NCBI GenBank assembly: GCA_948144175.1
Contig: CANXME010000102.1
Location: 62,001-126,000 of the forward strand
Direction: 5' to 3'
DNA from: Closterium sp. NIES-65
Taxonomy: Eukaryota > Streptophyta > Zygnematophyceae > Desmidiales > Closteriaceae
Length of the DNA stretch: 64,000 bases
The position numbers and the translations under genes are program-made. Below the pieces are notes generated by a model, which saw nothing but the letters and a program-made list of their open reading frames with translations, was not told the origin of the DNA and did no database searches. Positions 21,487 to 34,199 of the stretch are shown here, piece by piece (the stretch's first letter is position 1; the number at the start of each line of letters is the position of its first letter).

Positions 21487-23712
21487 GAGTGAGACCACTA
21501 GATTCCCTCTACTTTTTGAGAAACGAGCGTTTCCGTTCTCCCTGGCCCCACTTGCACTATAAGTGCGAAATGCCGGCCAGACTGGCCGATGCACCATTTT
21601 CTCTACACATGTGCGTTAGTTACCTTTCAAACCCTTACGTTCACTCGATTAATATATTTCCTACCTTATATTTGAGTGAGACCACTAGATTCCGTGTACT
21701 ATGCAAGATCTGAGTGGTTCCGTTCTCCCAGGCATTTGCACTCTAAGTTCCCATACTGACCGACCTGGCCAATGCACCATTTTCCATATACATATGCATT
21801 AGATTCCTTCGGAACCTTATTAGCTCACTAGATTGATATATTTCCCACCTTGTGATCGAGTGAGACCGCTAGATTCCCTCTACTTTTTGAGAAACGAGCG
21901 TTTCCGTTCTCCCTGGCCCCACTTGCACTATAAGTGCGAAATGCCGGCCAGACTGACCGATGCACCATTTTCTCTACACATGTGCGTTAGTTACCTATCA
22001 AACCCTTACGTTCACTCGATAAATATATTTCCTACCTTATATTTGAGTGAGACCACTAGATTCCGTGTACTATGCAAGATCTGAGCGGTTCCGTTCTCCC
22101 AGGCATTTGCACTCTAAGTTCCCATACTGACCGACCTGGCCAATGCACCATTTTCCATATACATATGCATTAGATTCCTTTCGAACCTTATTAGCTCACT
22201 AGATTTATATATTTCCCACCTTCTGATCAAGTGAGACCGCTAGATTCCCTCTACTTTTTGAGAAACGAGCGTTTCCGTTCTCCCTGGCCCCACTTGCACT
22301 ATAAGTGCGAAATGCCGGCCAGACTGGCCGATGCACTATTTTCTCTACACATGTGCGTTAGTTACCTTTCAAACCCTTACGTTCACTCGATTAATATATT
22401 TCCTACCTTATATTTGAGTGAGACCACTAGATTCCATGTACTATGCGAGATCTGAGCGGTTCCGTTCTCCCAGGCATTTGCACTCTAAGTTCCCATACTG
22501 ACCGACCTGGCCAATGCACCATTTTCCATATACATATGCATTACATTCCTTTCCAACCTTATTAGCTCACTAGATTTATATATTTCCAACCTTCGGATCG
22601 AGTGAGACCACTAGATTCCCTCTACTTTTTGAGAAACGAGCGTTTCCGTTCTCCCTGGCCCCACTTGCACTATAAGTGCGAAATGCCGGCCAGACTGGCC
22701 GATGCACCATTTTCTCTACACATGTGCGTTAGTTACCTTTCAAACCCTTACGTTCACTCGATTAATATGTTTCCTACCTTATATTTGAGTGAGACCACTA
22801 GATTCCGTGTACTATGCAAGATCTGAGTGGTTCCGTTCTCCCAGGCATTTGCACTCTAAGTTCCCATACTGACCGACCTGGCCAATGCACCATTTTCCAT
22901 ATACATATGCATTAGATTCCTTCCGAACCTTATTAGCTCACTAGATTGATATATTTCCCACCTTGTGATCGAGTGAGACCGCTAGATTCCCTCTACTTTT
23001 TGAGAAACGAGCGTTTCCGTTCTCCCTGGCCCCACTTGCACTATAAGTGCGAAATGCCGGCCAGACTGACCGATGCACCATTTTCTCTACACATGTGCGT
23101 TAGTTACCTTTCAAACCCTTACATTCACTCGATTAATATATTTCCTACCTTATATTTGAGTGAGACCACTAGATTCCGTGTACTATGCGAGATCTGAGCG
23201 GTTCCGTTCTCCTAGGCATTTGCACTCTAAGTTCCCATACTGACCGACCTGGCCAATGCACCATTTTCCATATACATATGCATTAGATTCCTTTCGAACC
23301 TTATTAGCTCACTAGATTTATATATTTCCCACCTTCTGATCAAGTGAGATTGCTAGATTCCCTCTACTTTTTGAGAAACGAGTGTTTCCGTTCTCCCTGG
23401 CCCCACTTGCACTATAAGTGCGAAATGCCGGCCAGACTGGCCGATGCACCATTTTCTCTACACATGTGCGTTAGTTACCTTTCAAACCCTTACGTTCACT
23501 CGATTAATATATTTCGTACCTTATATTTGAGTGAGACCACTAGATTCCGTGTACTATGCAAGATCTGAGTGGTTCCGTTCTCCCAGGCATTTGCACTCTA
23601 AGTTCCCATACTGACCGACCTGGCCAATGCACCATTTTCCATATACATATGCATTAGATTCCTTCCGAACCTTATTAGCTTACTAGATTGATATATTTCC
23701 CACCTTGTGATC
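21487..23712 (+). repeat. Higher-order repeat: 3 dimers, 1113 bp, two copies
   Basis: Dimer types recognised by private variants recur in the order c-d-e: c (preceded by CTTCGGATCGAG, GACCACTAG at the A start; 21487 and 22600), d (preceded by GATTGATATATTTCCCACCTTGTG, A with GACTGACCGATG; 21858 and 22971), e (preceded by CTGATCAAGTGAG; 22229 and 23342). Spacing is 1113 bp for each type. A further d-e pair follows at 23713 and 24084. Confidence 0.85.
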
Positions 23713-26309
23713 GAGTGAGACCGCTAGATTCCCTCTACTTTTTGAGAAACGAGCGTTTCCGTTCTCCCTGGCCCCACTTGCACTATAAGTGCGAAATGCC
23801 GGCCAGACTGACCGATGCACCATTTTCTCTACACATGTGCGTTAGTTACCTTTCAAACCCTTACGTTCACTCGATTAATATATTTCCTACCTTATATTTG
23901 AGTGAGACCACTAGATTCCGTGTACTATGCGAGATCTGAGCGGTTCCGTTCTCCTAGGCATTTGCACTCTAAGTTCCCATACTGACCGACCTGGCCAATG
24001 CACCATTTTCCATATACATATGCATTAGATTCCTTTCGAACCTTATTAGCTCACTAGATTTATATATTTCCCACCTTCTGATCAAGTGAGACCGCTAGAT
24101 TCCCTCTACTTTTTGAGAAACAAGCGTATCCGTTCTCCCTGGCTCCACTTGCACTATAAGTGCGAAATGCCGGCCAGACTGGCCGATGCACCATTTTCTC
24201 TACACATGTGCGTTAGTTACCTTTCAAACCCTTACGTTCACTCGATTTATATATTTCCTACCTTATATTTGAGTGAGACCACTAGATTCCTTGTACTATG
24301 CGAGATCTGAGCGGTTCCGTTCTCCCAGGCATTTGCACTCTAAGTTCCCATACCGACCGACCTGGCCAATGCACCATTTTCCATATACATATGCATTAGA
24401 TTCCTTTCAAACCTTATTAGCTCACTAGATTTATATATTTCCCACCTTCTGATCGAGTGAGACCGCTAGATTCCCTCTACTTTTTGAGAAACGAGCGTTT
24501 CCGTTCTCCCTGGCCCCACTTGCACTATAAGTGCGAAATGCCGGCCATACTGGCCGATGCACCATTTTCTCTACACATGTGCGTTAGTTACCTTTCAAAC
24601 CCTTACGTTCACTCAACTAATATATTTCCTACCTTATATTTGAGTGAGACCACTAGATTCCGTGTACTATGCGAGATCTGAGCGGTTCCGTTCTCCCAGG
24701 CATTTGCACTCTAAGTTCCCATATTGACCGACCTGGCCAATGCACCATTTTCCATATATATATGCATTAGATTCCTCTCGAACTTTATTAGCTCACTAGA
24801 TTTATATATTTCCCACATTCTGATCGAGTGAGACCGCTAGATTCCCCCTACTTTTTGAGAAACGAGCGTTTCCATTCTCCCTGGCCCCACTTGCACTATA
24901 AGTGCGAAATGCCAGCCAGACTGGCCGATGCACCATTTTCTCTACACATGTGCGTTAGTTACCTTTCAAACCCTTACGTTCACTCGATTAATATATTTCC
25001 TACCTTATATTTGAGTGAGACCACTAGATTCCGTGTACTATGAAAGATCTGAGCGGTTCCGTTCTCCTAGGCATTTGCACTCTAAGTTCCCATACTGACC
25101 GACCTGGCCAATGCACCATTTTCCATATACATATGCATTAGATTCCCTCCGAACCTTATTACCTCACTAGATTTTTATATTTCCCACCATCTGATCGAGT
25201 GAGACCGCTAGATTCCCTCTACTTTTTTAGAAACGAGCGTTTCCGTTCTCCCTGGCCCCACTTGCACTATAAGTGCGAAATGCCGGCCAGACTGGCTGAT
25301 GCACCATTTTCTCTACACATATGTGTTAGTTACCTTTCAAACCCTTACGTTCACTCGACTAATATATTTCCTACCTTATATTTGAGTGAGACCACTAGAT
25401 TCCGTGTACTATGCGAGATCTGAGCGGTTCCGTTCTCCCAGGCATTTGCACTCTAAGTTCCCATACTGACCGACCTGGCCAATGCACCATTTTCCATATA
25501 CATATGCATTAGATTCCTTTCGAACCTTATTAGCTGACTAGATTTTTATATTTCCCACCTTGTTATCGAGTGAGACCGCTAGATTCCCTCTAATTTTTGA
25601 GAAACGAGCGTTTCCGTTCTCCCTGGCCCCACTTGCACTATAAGTGCGAAATGCCGGCCAGACTGGCCGATGCACCATTTTCTCTACACATGTGTGTTAG
25701 TTACCTTTCAAACCCTTACGTTCACTCGATAAATATATTTCCTACCTTATATTTGAGTGAGACCACTAGATTCCGTGTACTATGCAAGATCTCAGCGGTT
25801 CCGTTCTCCTAGGCATTTGCACTCTAAGTTCCCATACTGACCGACCTGGCCAATGCACCATTTTCCATATACATATGCATTAGATTCCTTTCGAGCCTTA
25901 TTATCTCACTAGATTTATATATTTCCCACCTTCTGATCGAGTGAGACCGCTAGGTTCCCTTTACTCTTTGAGAAATGAGGGTTTCCGTTCTCACTGGCCC
26001 CACTAGCACTATAAGTGCGAAATGCCGGCCAGACTAGCCGATGCACCATTTTCTCTACACATGTGTGTTAGTTACCTTTCAAACCATTACGTTCACTCGA
26101 TAAATATGTTTCCTACCTTATATTTGACTGAGACCACTAGATTCCATGTACTATGCGAGATCTGAGCGGTTCCGTTCTCCCAGGCATTTGCACTCTAAGT
26201 TCCCAGATTGACCGACCTGGCCAATGCACCATTTTCCATATACATATGCATTAGAATCCTATTGAACCATATTAGCTCACTAGAATTATATATTTCCCAC
26301 CTTCTGATT

Positions 26310-29300
26310 GAGTGAGACCGCTAGATTCCCTCTACTTTTTGAGAAACGAGCGTTTCAGTTCTCCCTGGCCCCACTTGCACTATAAGTGCGAAATGCCGGC
26401 CAGACTGGCCGATGCACCATTTTCTCTACACATGTGCATTAGTTACCTTTCAAACCCTTACGTTCACTCGATTAATATATTTCCTACCTTATATTTGAGT
26501 GAGTCCACTAGATTCCGTGTACTATGCGAGATCTGAGCGGTTCCGTTCTTCAGGCATTTGCACTCTAAGTTCCCATACTGACCGACCTGGCCAATGCACC
26601 ATTTTCCATATACATATGCATTAGATTCCTTCCGAACCTTATTAGCTCACTAGATTTATATATTTCCCACCTTGTAATCGAGTGAGACCGCTAGATTCCC
26701 TCTACTTTTTGAGAAACGAGCGTTTCCGATCTCCCTGGCCCCACTTGCACTATAAGTGCGAAATGCCGGCCAGACTGGCCAATGCACCATTTTCTCTACA
26801 CATGTGTGTTAGTTACCTTTCAAACTCTTACGTTCACTCGATTAATATGTTTCCTACCCTATATTTGAGTGAGACCACTAGATTCCGTGTACTATGCGAG
26901 ATCTGAGCGGTTCCGTTCTCCCAGGCATTTGCACTCTAAGTTCTCATATTGACCGACCTAGCCAATGCACCATTTTCCATATACATATGCATTAGAATCC
27001 TTTTGAACCATATTAGCTCACTAGAATTATATATTTCCCACCTTCTGATCGAGTGAGACCGCTAGATTCCCTCTACTTTTTGAGAAACGAGCGTTTCCGT
27101 TCTCCCTGGCCCCACTTGCACTATAAGTGCGAAATGCCGGCCAGACTGGCCGATGCACCATTTTCTCTACACATGTGCATTAGTTACCTTTCAAACCCTT
27201 ATGTTCACTCGATTAATATATTTCCTACCCTATATTTGAGTGAGTCCACTAGATTCCGTGTACTATGCGAGATCTGAGCGGTTCCGTTCTCCCAGGCATT
27301 TGCACTCTAAGTTCCCATACTGACCGACCTGGCCAATGCACCATTTTCCATATACATATGCATTAGATTCCTTCCGAACCTTATTAGCTCACTAGATTAA
27401 TATATTTCCCACCTTGTAATCGAGTGAGACCGCTAGATTCCCTCTACTTTTTGAGAAACGAGCGTTTCCGATCTCCCTGGCCCCACTTGCACTATAAGTG
27501 CGAAATGCCGGCCAGACTGGCCAATGCACCATTTTCTCTAGACATGTGTGTTAGTTACCTTTCAAACTCTTACGTTCACTCGATTAATATGTTTCCTACC
27601 CTATATTTGAGTGAGACCACTAGATTCCGTGTACTATGCGAGATCTGAGCGGTTCCGTTCTCCCAGGCATTTGCACTCTAAGTTCTCATACTGACCGACC
27701 TAGCCAATGCACCATTTTCCATATACATATGCATTAGAATCCTTTTGAACCATATAAGCTCACTAGAATTATATATTTCCCACCTTCTGATCGAGTGAGA
27801 CCGCTAGATTCCCTCTACTTTTTGAGAAACGAGCGTTTCCGTTCTCCCTGGCCCCACTTGCACTATAAGTGCGAAATGCCGGCTAGACTGGCCGATGCAC
27901 CATTTTCTCTACACATGTGTGTTAGTTACCTTTCAAACTCTTACGTTCACTCGATTAATATGTTTCCTACCCTATATTTGAGTTAGACCACTAGATTTCG
28001 TGTACTATGCGAGATCTGAGCGGTTCCGTTCTCCCAGGCATTTGCACTCTAAGTTCTCATACTGACCGACCTAGCCAATGCACCATTTTCCATATACATA
28101 TGCATTAGAATCCTTTTGAACCATATTAGCTCACTATAATTATATATTTCCCACCTTCTGATCGAGTGAGACCGCTAGATTCCCTCTACTTTTTGAGAAA
28201 CGAGCGTTTCCGTTCTCCCTGGCCCCACTTGCACTATAAGTGCGAAATGCCGGCCAGACTGGCCGATGCACCATTTTCTCTACACATGTGCATTAGTTAC
28301 CTTTCAAACCCTTACGTTCACTCGATTAATATATTTCCTACCTTATATTTGAGTGAGTCCACTAGATTCCGTGTACTATGCGAGATCTGAGCAGTTCCGT
28401 TCTTCAGGCATTTGCACTCTAAGTTCCCATACTGACCGACCTGGCCAATGCACCATTTTCCATATACATATGCATTAGATTCCTTCCGAACCTTATTAGC
28501 TCACTAGATTTATATATTTCCCACCTTGTAATCGAGTGAGACCGCTAGATTCCCTCTACTTTTTGAGAAACGAGCGTTTCCGATCTCCCTGGCCCCACTT
28601 GCACTATAAGTGCGAAATGCCGGCCAGACTGGCCAATGCACCATTTTCTCTACACATGTGTGTTAGTTACCTTTCAAACTCTTACGTTCACTCGATTAAT
28701 ATGTTTCCTACCCTATATTTGAGTGAGACCACTAGATTCCGTGTACTATGCGAGATCTGAGCGGTTCCGTTCTCCCAGGCATTTGCATTCTAAGTTCTCA
28801 TACTGACCGACCTAGCCAATGCACCATTTTCCATATACATATGCATTAGAATCCTTTTGAACCATATAAGCTCACTAGAATTATATATTTCCCACCTTCT
28901 GATCGAGTGAGACCGCTAGATTCCCTCTACTTTTTGAGAAACGAGCGTTTCCGTTCTCCCTGGCCCCACTTGCACTATAAGTGCGAAATGCCGGCTAGAC
29001 TGGCCGATGCACCATTTTCTCTACACATGTGTGTTAGTTACCTTTCAAACTCTTACGTTCACTCGATTAATATGTTTCCTACCCTATATTTGAGTGAGAC
29101 CACTAGATTCCGTGTACTATGCGAGATCTGAGCGGTTCCGTTCTCCCAGGCATTTGCACTCTAAGTTCTCATACTGACCGACCTAGCCAATGCACCATTT
29201 TCCATATACATATGCATTAGAATCCTTTTGAACCATATTAGCTCACTATAATTATATATTTCCCACCTTCTGATCGAGTGAGACCGCTAGATTCCCTCTA

Positions 29301-30150
29301 CTTTTTGAGAAACGAGCGTTTCCGTTCTCCCTGGCCCCACTTGCACTATAAGTGCGAAATGCCGGCCAGACTGGCCGATGCACCATTTTCTCTACACATG
29401 TGCATTAGTTACCTTTCAAACCCTTACGTTCACTCGATTAATATATTTCCTACCTTATATTTGAGTGAGTCCACTAGATTCCGTGTACTATGCGAGATCT
29501 GAGCGGTTCCGTTCTTCAGGCATTTGCACTCTAAGTTCCCATACTGACCGACCTGGCCAATGCACCATTTTCCATATACATATGCATTAGATTCCTTCCG
29601 AACCTTATTAGCTCACTAGATTTATATATTTCCCACCTTGTAATCGAGTGAGACCGCTAGATTCCCTCTACTTTTTGAGAAACGAGCGTTTCCGATCTCC
29701 CTGGCCCCACTTGCACTATAAGTGCGAAATGCCGGCCAGACTGGCCAATGCACCATTTTCTCTACACATGTGTGTTAGTTACCTTTCAAACTCTTACGTT
29801 CACTCGATTAATATGTTTCCTACCCTATATTTGAGTGAGACCACTAGATTCCGTGTACTATGCGAGATCTGAGCGGTTCCGTTCTCCCAGGCATTTGCAC
29901 TCTAAGTTCTCATACTGACCGACCTAGCCAATGCACCATTTTCCATATACATATGCATTAGAATCCTTTTGAACCATATAAGCTCACTAGAATTATATAT
30001 TTCCCACCTTCTGATCGAGTGAGACCGCTAGATTCCCTCTACTTTTTGAGAAACGAGCGTTTCCGTTCTCTCTGGCCCCACTTGCACTATAAGTGCGAAA
30101 TGCCGGCTAGACTGGCCGATGCACCATTTTCTCTACACATGTAAGTTAGT
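26310..30150 (+). repeat. Higher-order repeat: 3 dimers (P-Q-R), ~1112 bp
   Basis: P dimers (GTGCATTAG in A, GAGTGAGTCCACTAG at B start; mostly 370 bp because B has CGTTCTTCAGGC) start at 26310, 27051, 28164 and 29276. Q dimers (preceded by CTTGTAATCGAG, CTGGCCAATG in A, AAACTCTTACG, ATATGTTTCC) start at 26680, 27422, 28534 and 29646. R dimers (GGCTAGACTGG) start at 27793, 28905 and 30017. The order is PQ-PQR-PQR-PQR. The last R loses its type-specific variants part-way, at about 30140. Confidence 0.9.
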
Positions 30151-31500
30151 TACCTTTCAAACCCTTACGTTCATTCGATAAATATATTTCCTACCTTATA
30201 TTTGAGTGAGACCACTAGATTCCGTGTACTATGCGAGATCTGAGCGGTTCCGTTCTCCCAGGCATTTGCACTCTAAGTTCCCATACTGACCGACCTGGCC
30301 AATGCACCATTTTCCATACACATATGCATTAGATTCCTTTCGAACCTTATTAGCTCACTAGATTTATATATTTCCCACCTTTTGATCGAGTGAGACCTTT
30401 AGATTCCCTCTACCTTTTGAGAAACGAGCGTTTCCGTTCTCCCTGGCCCCACTTGCACTATAAGTGCGAAATGCCGGCCAGACTGGCCGATGCACCATTT
30501 TCTCTACACATGTGCGTTAGTTACCTTTCAAACCCTTACGTTCACTCGATTAATATAGTTCCTACCTTATATTTGAGTGAGACCACTAGATTCCGTGTAC
30601 TATGCGAGATCTGAGCGGTTCCGTTCTCCCAGGCATTTGCACTCTAAGTTCCCATACTGACCGACCTGGCCAATGCACCATTTTCCATATACATATGCAT
30701 TAGATTCCTTTCGAACCTTATTGTCTCACTAGATTTATATATTTCCCACCTTCTGATCGAGTGAGACCGCTAGATTCCCTCTACTTTTTGAGAAACGAGC
30801 GTTTCCGTTCTCCCTGGCCCCACTTGCACTATAAGTGCGAATTGCCGGCCAGACTGGCCGATGCACCATTTTCTCTACACATGTGCGTAAGTTACCGTTC
30901 AAACCCTTGTGTTCACTCGATTAATATATTTCCTACCTTATATTTGAGTGAGACCACTAGATTCCGTGTACTATGCGAGATCTGAGCGGTTCCGTTCTCC
31001 CAGGCATTTGCACTCTAAGTTCCCATACTGACCGACCTGGCCAATACACCATTTTCCATATACATATGCATTAAATTCCTTCCAAACCATATTAGCTCAC
31101 TAGATTTATATATTTCCCACCTTCTGATCGAGTGAGATCGCTAGATTCCCTCTACTTTTTGAGAAACGAGCGTTTCCGTTCTCCCTGGCCCCACTTGCAC
31201 TATAAGTGCGAAATGCCGGCTAGACTGGCCGATGCACCATTTTCTCTACAGATGTGCGTTAGTTACCTTTCAAACCCTTACGTTCACTCGATTAATATAT
31301 TTCCTACCTTATATTTGAGTGAGACCACTAGATTCCGTGTACTATGCGAGATCTGAGCGGTTCCGTTCTCCCAGGCATTTGCACTCTAAGTTCCCATACT
31401 GACCGACCTGGCCAATGCACCATTTTCCATATACATATGCATTAGATTCCTTCCGAACCATATTAGCTCACTAGATTTATATATTTCCCACCTTCTGATC

Positions 31501-34097
31501 AAGTGAGACCGCTAGATTCCCTCTACGTTTTGAGAAACGAGCGTTTCCGTTCTCCCTGGCTCCACTTGCACTATAAGTGCGAAATGCCGGCCAGACTGGC
31601 CGATGCACCATTTTCTCTACACATGTGCGTTAGTTACCTTTCAAACCCTTATGTTCACTCGATGAATATATTTTCTACCTTATATTTGAGTGAGACCACT
31701 AGATTCCGTGTACTATGCGAGATCTGAGCGGTTCCGTTCTCCCAGGCATTTGCACTCTAAGTTCCCATACTGACCGACCTGGCCAATGCACCATTTTCCA
31801 TATACATATGCATTAGATTCCTTTCGAACCTTATTAGCTCACTAGATTTATATATTTCCCACCTTCTGATCGAGTGAGACCGCTAGATTCCCTCTAATTT
31901 TTTAGAAACGAGCGTTTCCGTTCTCCCTGGCCCCACTTGCACTATAAGTGCAAAATGCCGGCCAGACTGGCCGATGCACCATTTTCTCTACAGATGTGCG
32001 TTAGTTCCCTTTCAAACCCTTACGTTCACTCGATTAATATATTTCCTACCTTATATTTGAGTGAGACCACTAGATTCCGTGTACTATGCGAGATCTGAGC
32101 GGTTCCGTTCTCCCAGGCATTTGCACTCTAAGTTCCCATACTGACCGACCTGGCCAATGCACCATTTTCCATATACATATGCATTAGATTCCTTCCGAAC
32201 CATATTAGCTCACTAGATTTATATATTTCCCACCTTCTGATCAAGTGAGACCGCTAGATTCCCTCTACGTTTTGAGAAACGAGCGTTTCCGTTCTCCCTG
32301 GCTCCACTTGCACTATAAGTGCGAAATGCCGGCCAGACTGGCCGATGCACCATTTTCTCTACACATGTGCGTTAGTTACCTTTCAAACCCTTATGTTCAC
32401 TTGATTAATATATTTTCTACCTTATATTTGAGTGAGACCACTAGATTCCGTGTACTATGCGAGATCTGAGCGGTTCCGTTCTCCCAGGCATTTGCACTCT
32501 AAGTTCCCATACTGACCGACCTGGCCAATGCACCATTTTCCATATACATATGCATTAGATTCCTTTCGAACCTTATTAGCTCACTAGATTTATATATTTC
32601 CCACCTTCTGATCGAGTGAGACCGCTAGATTCCCTCTAATTTTTGAGAAACGAGCGTTTCCGTTCTCCCTGGCCCCACTTGCACTATAAGTGCAAAATGC
32701 CGGCCAGACTGGCCGATGCACCATTTTCTCTACACATGTGCGTTAGTTCCCTTTCAAACCCTTACGTTCACTCGATTAATATATTTCCTACCTTATATTT
32801 GAGTGAGACCACTAGATTCCGTGTACTATGCGAGATCTGAGCGGTTCCGTTCTCCCAGGCATTTGCACTCTAAGTTCCCATACTGACCGACCTGGCCAAT
32901 GCACCATTTTCCATATACATATGCATTAGATTCCTTCCGAACCATATTAGCTCACTAGATTTATATATTTCCCACCTTCTGATCAAGTGAGACCGCTAGA
33001 TTCCCTCTACGTTTTGAGAAACGAGCGTTTCCGTTCTCCCTGGCTCCACTTGCACTATAAGTGCGAAATGCCGGCCAGACTGGCCGATGCACCATTTTCT
33101 CTACACATGTGCGTTAGTTACCTTTCAAACCCTTATGTTCACTTGATTAATATATTTTCTACCTTATATTTGAGTGAGACCGCTAGATTCCGTGTACTAT
33201 GCGAGATATGAGCGGTTCCGTTCTCCCAGGCATTTGCACTCTAAGTTCCCATACTGACCGACCTGGCCAATGCACCATTTTCCATATACATATGCATTAG
33301 ATTCCTTTCGAACCTTATTAGCTCACTAGATTTATATATTTCCCACCTTCTGATCGAGTGAGACCGCTAGATTCCCTCTAATTTTTGAGAAACGAGCGTT
33401 TCCGTTCTCCCTGGCCCCACTTGCACTATAAGTGCAAAATGCCGGCCAGACTGGCCGATGCACCATTTTCTCTACACATGTGCGTTAGTTCCCTTTCAAA
33501 CCCTTACGTTCACTCGATTAATATATTTCCTACCTTATATTTGAGTGAGACCACTAGATTCCGTGTACTATGCGAGATCTGAGCGGTTCCGTTCTCCCAG
33601 GCATTTGCACTCTAAGTTCCCATACTGACCGACCTGGCCAATGCACCATTTTCCATATACATATGCATTAGATTCCTTTCGAACCTTATTAGCTCACTAG
33701 ATTTATATATTTCCCACCTTCTGATCGAGTGAGACCGCTAGATTCCCTCTAATTTTTGAGAAACGAGCGTTTCCGTTCTCCCTGGCCCCACTTGCACTAT
33801 AAGTGCAAAATGCCGGCCAGACTGGCCGATGCACCATTTTCTCTACACATGTGCGTTAGTTCCCTTTCAAACCCTTACGTTCACTCGATTAATATATTTC
33901 CTACCTTATATTTGAGTGAGACCACTAGATTCCGTGTACTATGCGAGATCTGAGCGGTTCTGTTCTCCCAGGCATTTGCACTCTAAGTTCCCATACTGAC
34001 CGACCTGGCCAATGCACCATTTTCCATATACATATGCATTAGATTCCTTTCGAACCTTATTAGCTCACTAGATTTATATATTTCCCACCTTCTGATC
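31501..34097 (+). repeat. Higher-order repeat: 2 dimers (X-Y), 742 bp, three copies plus one
   Basis: X dimers (CTCTACGTTTTGAG, GGCTCCACTTGC, TATTTTCTACC) start at 31501, 32243 and 32985. Y dimers (CTCTAATTTTT, AAGTGCAAAATGCC, GTTAGTTCCCTTTC) start at 31872, 32614, 33356, with an extra Y at 33727. Copies are near identical. Confidence 0.9.
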
Positions 34098-34199
34098 GAG
34101 TGAGACCGCTAGATTCTCTTAACTTTTTGAGAAATAAGCGTTTCCGTTCTCCCTGGCCCCACTTGCACTATAAGTGCGAAATGTCGGCCAGACTGGCCG

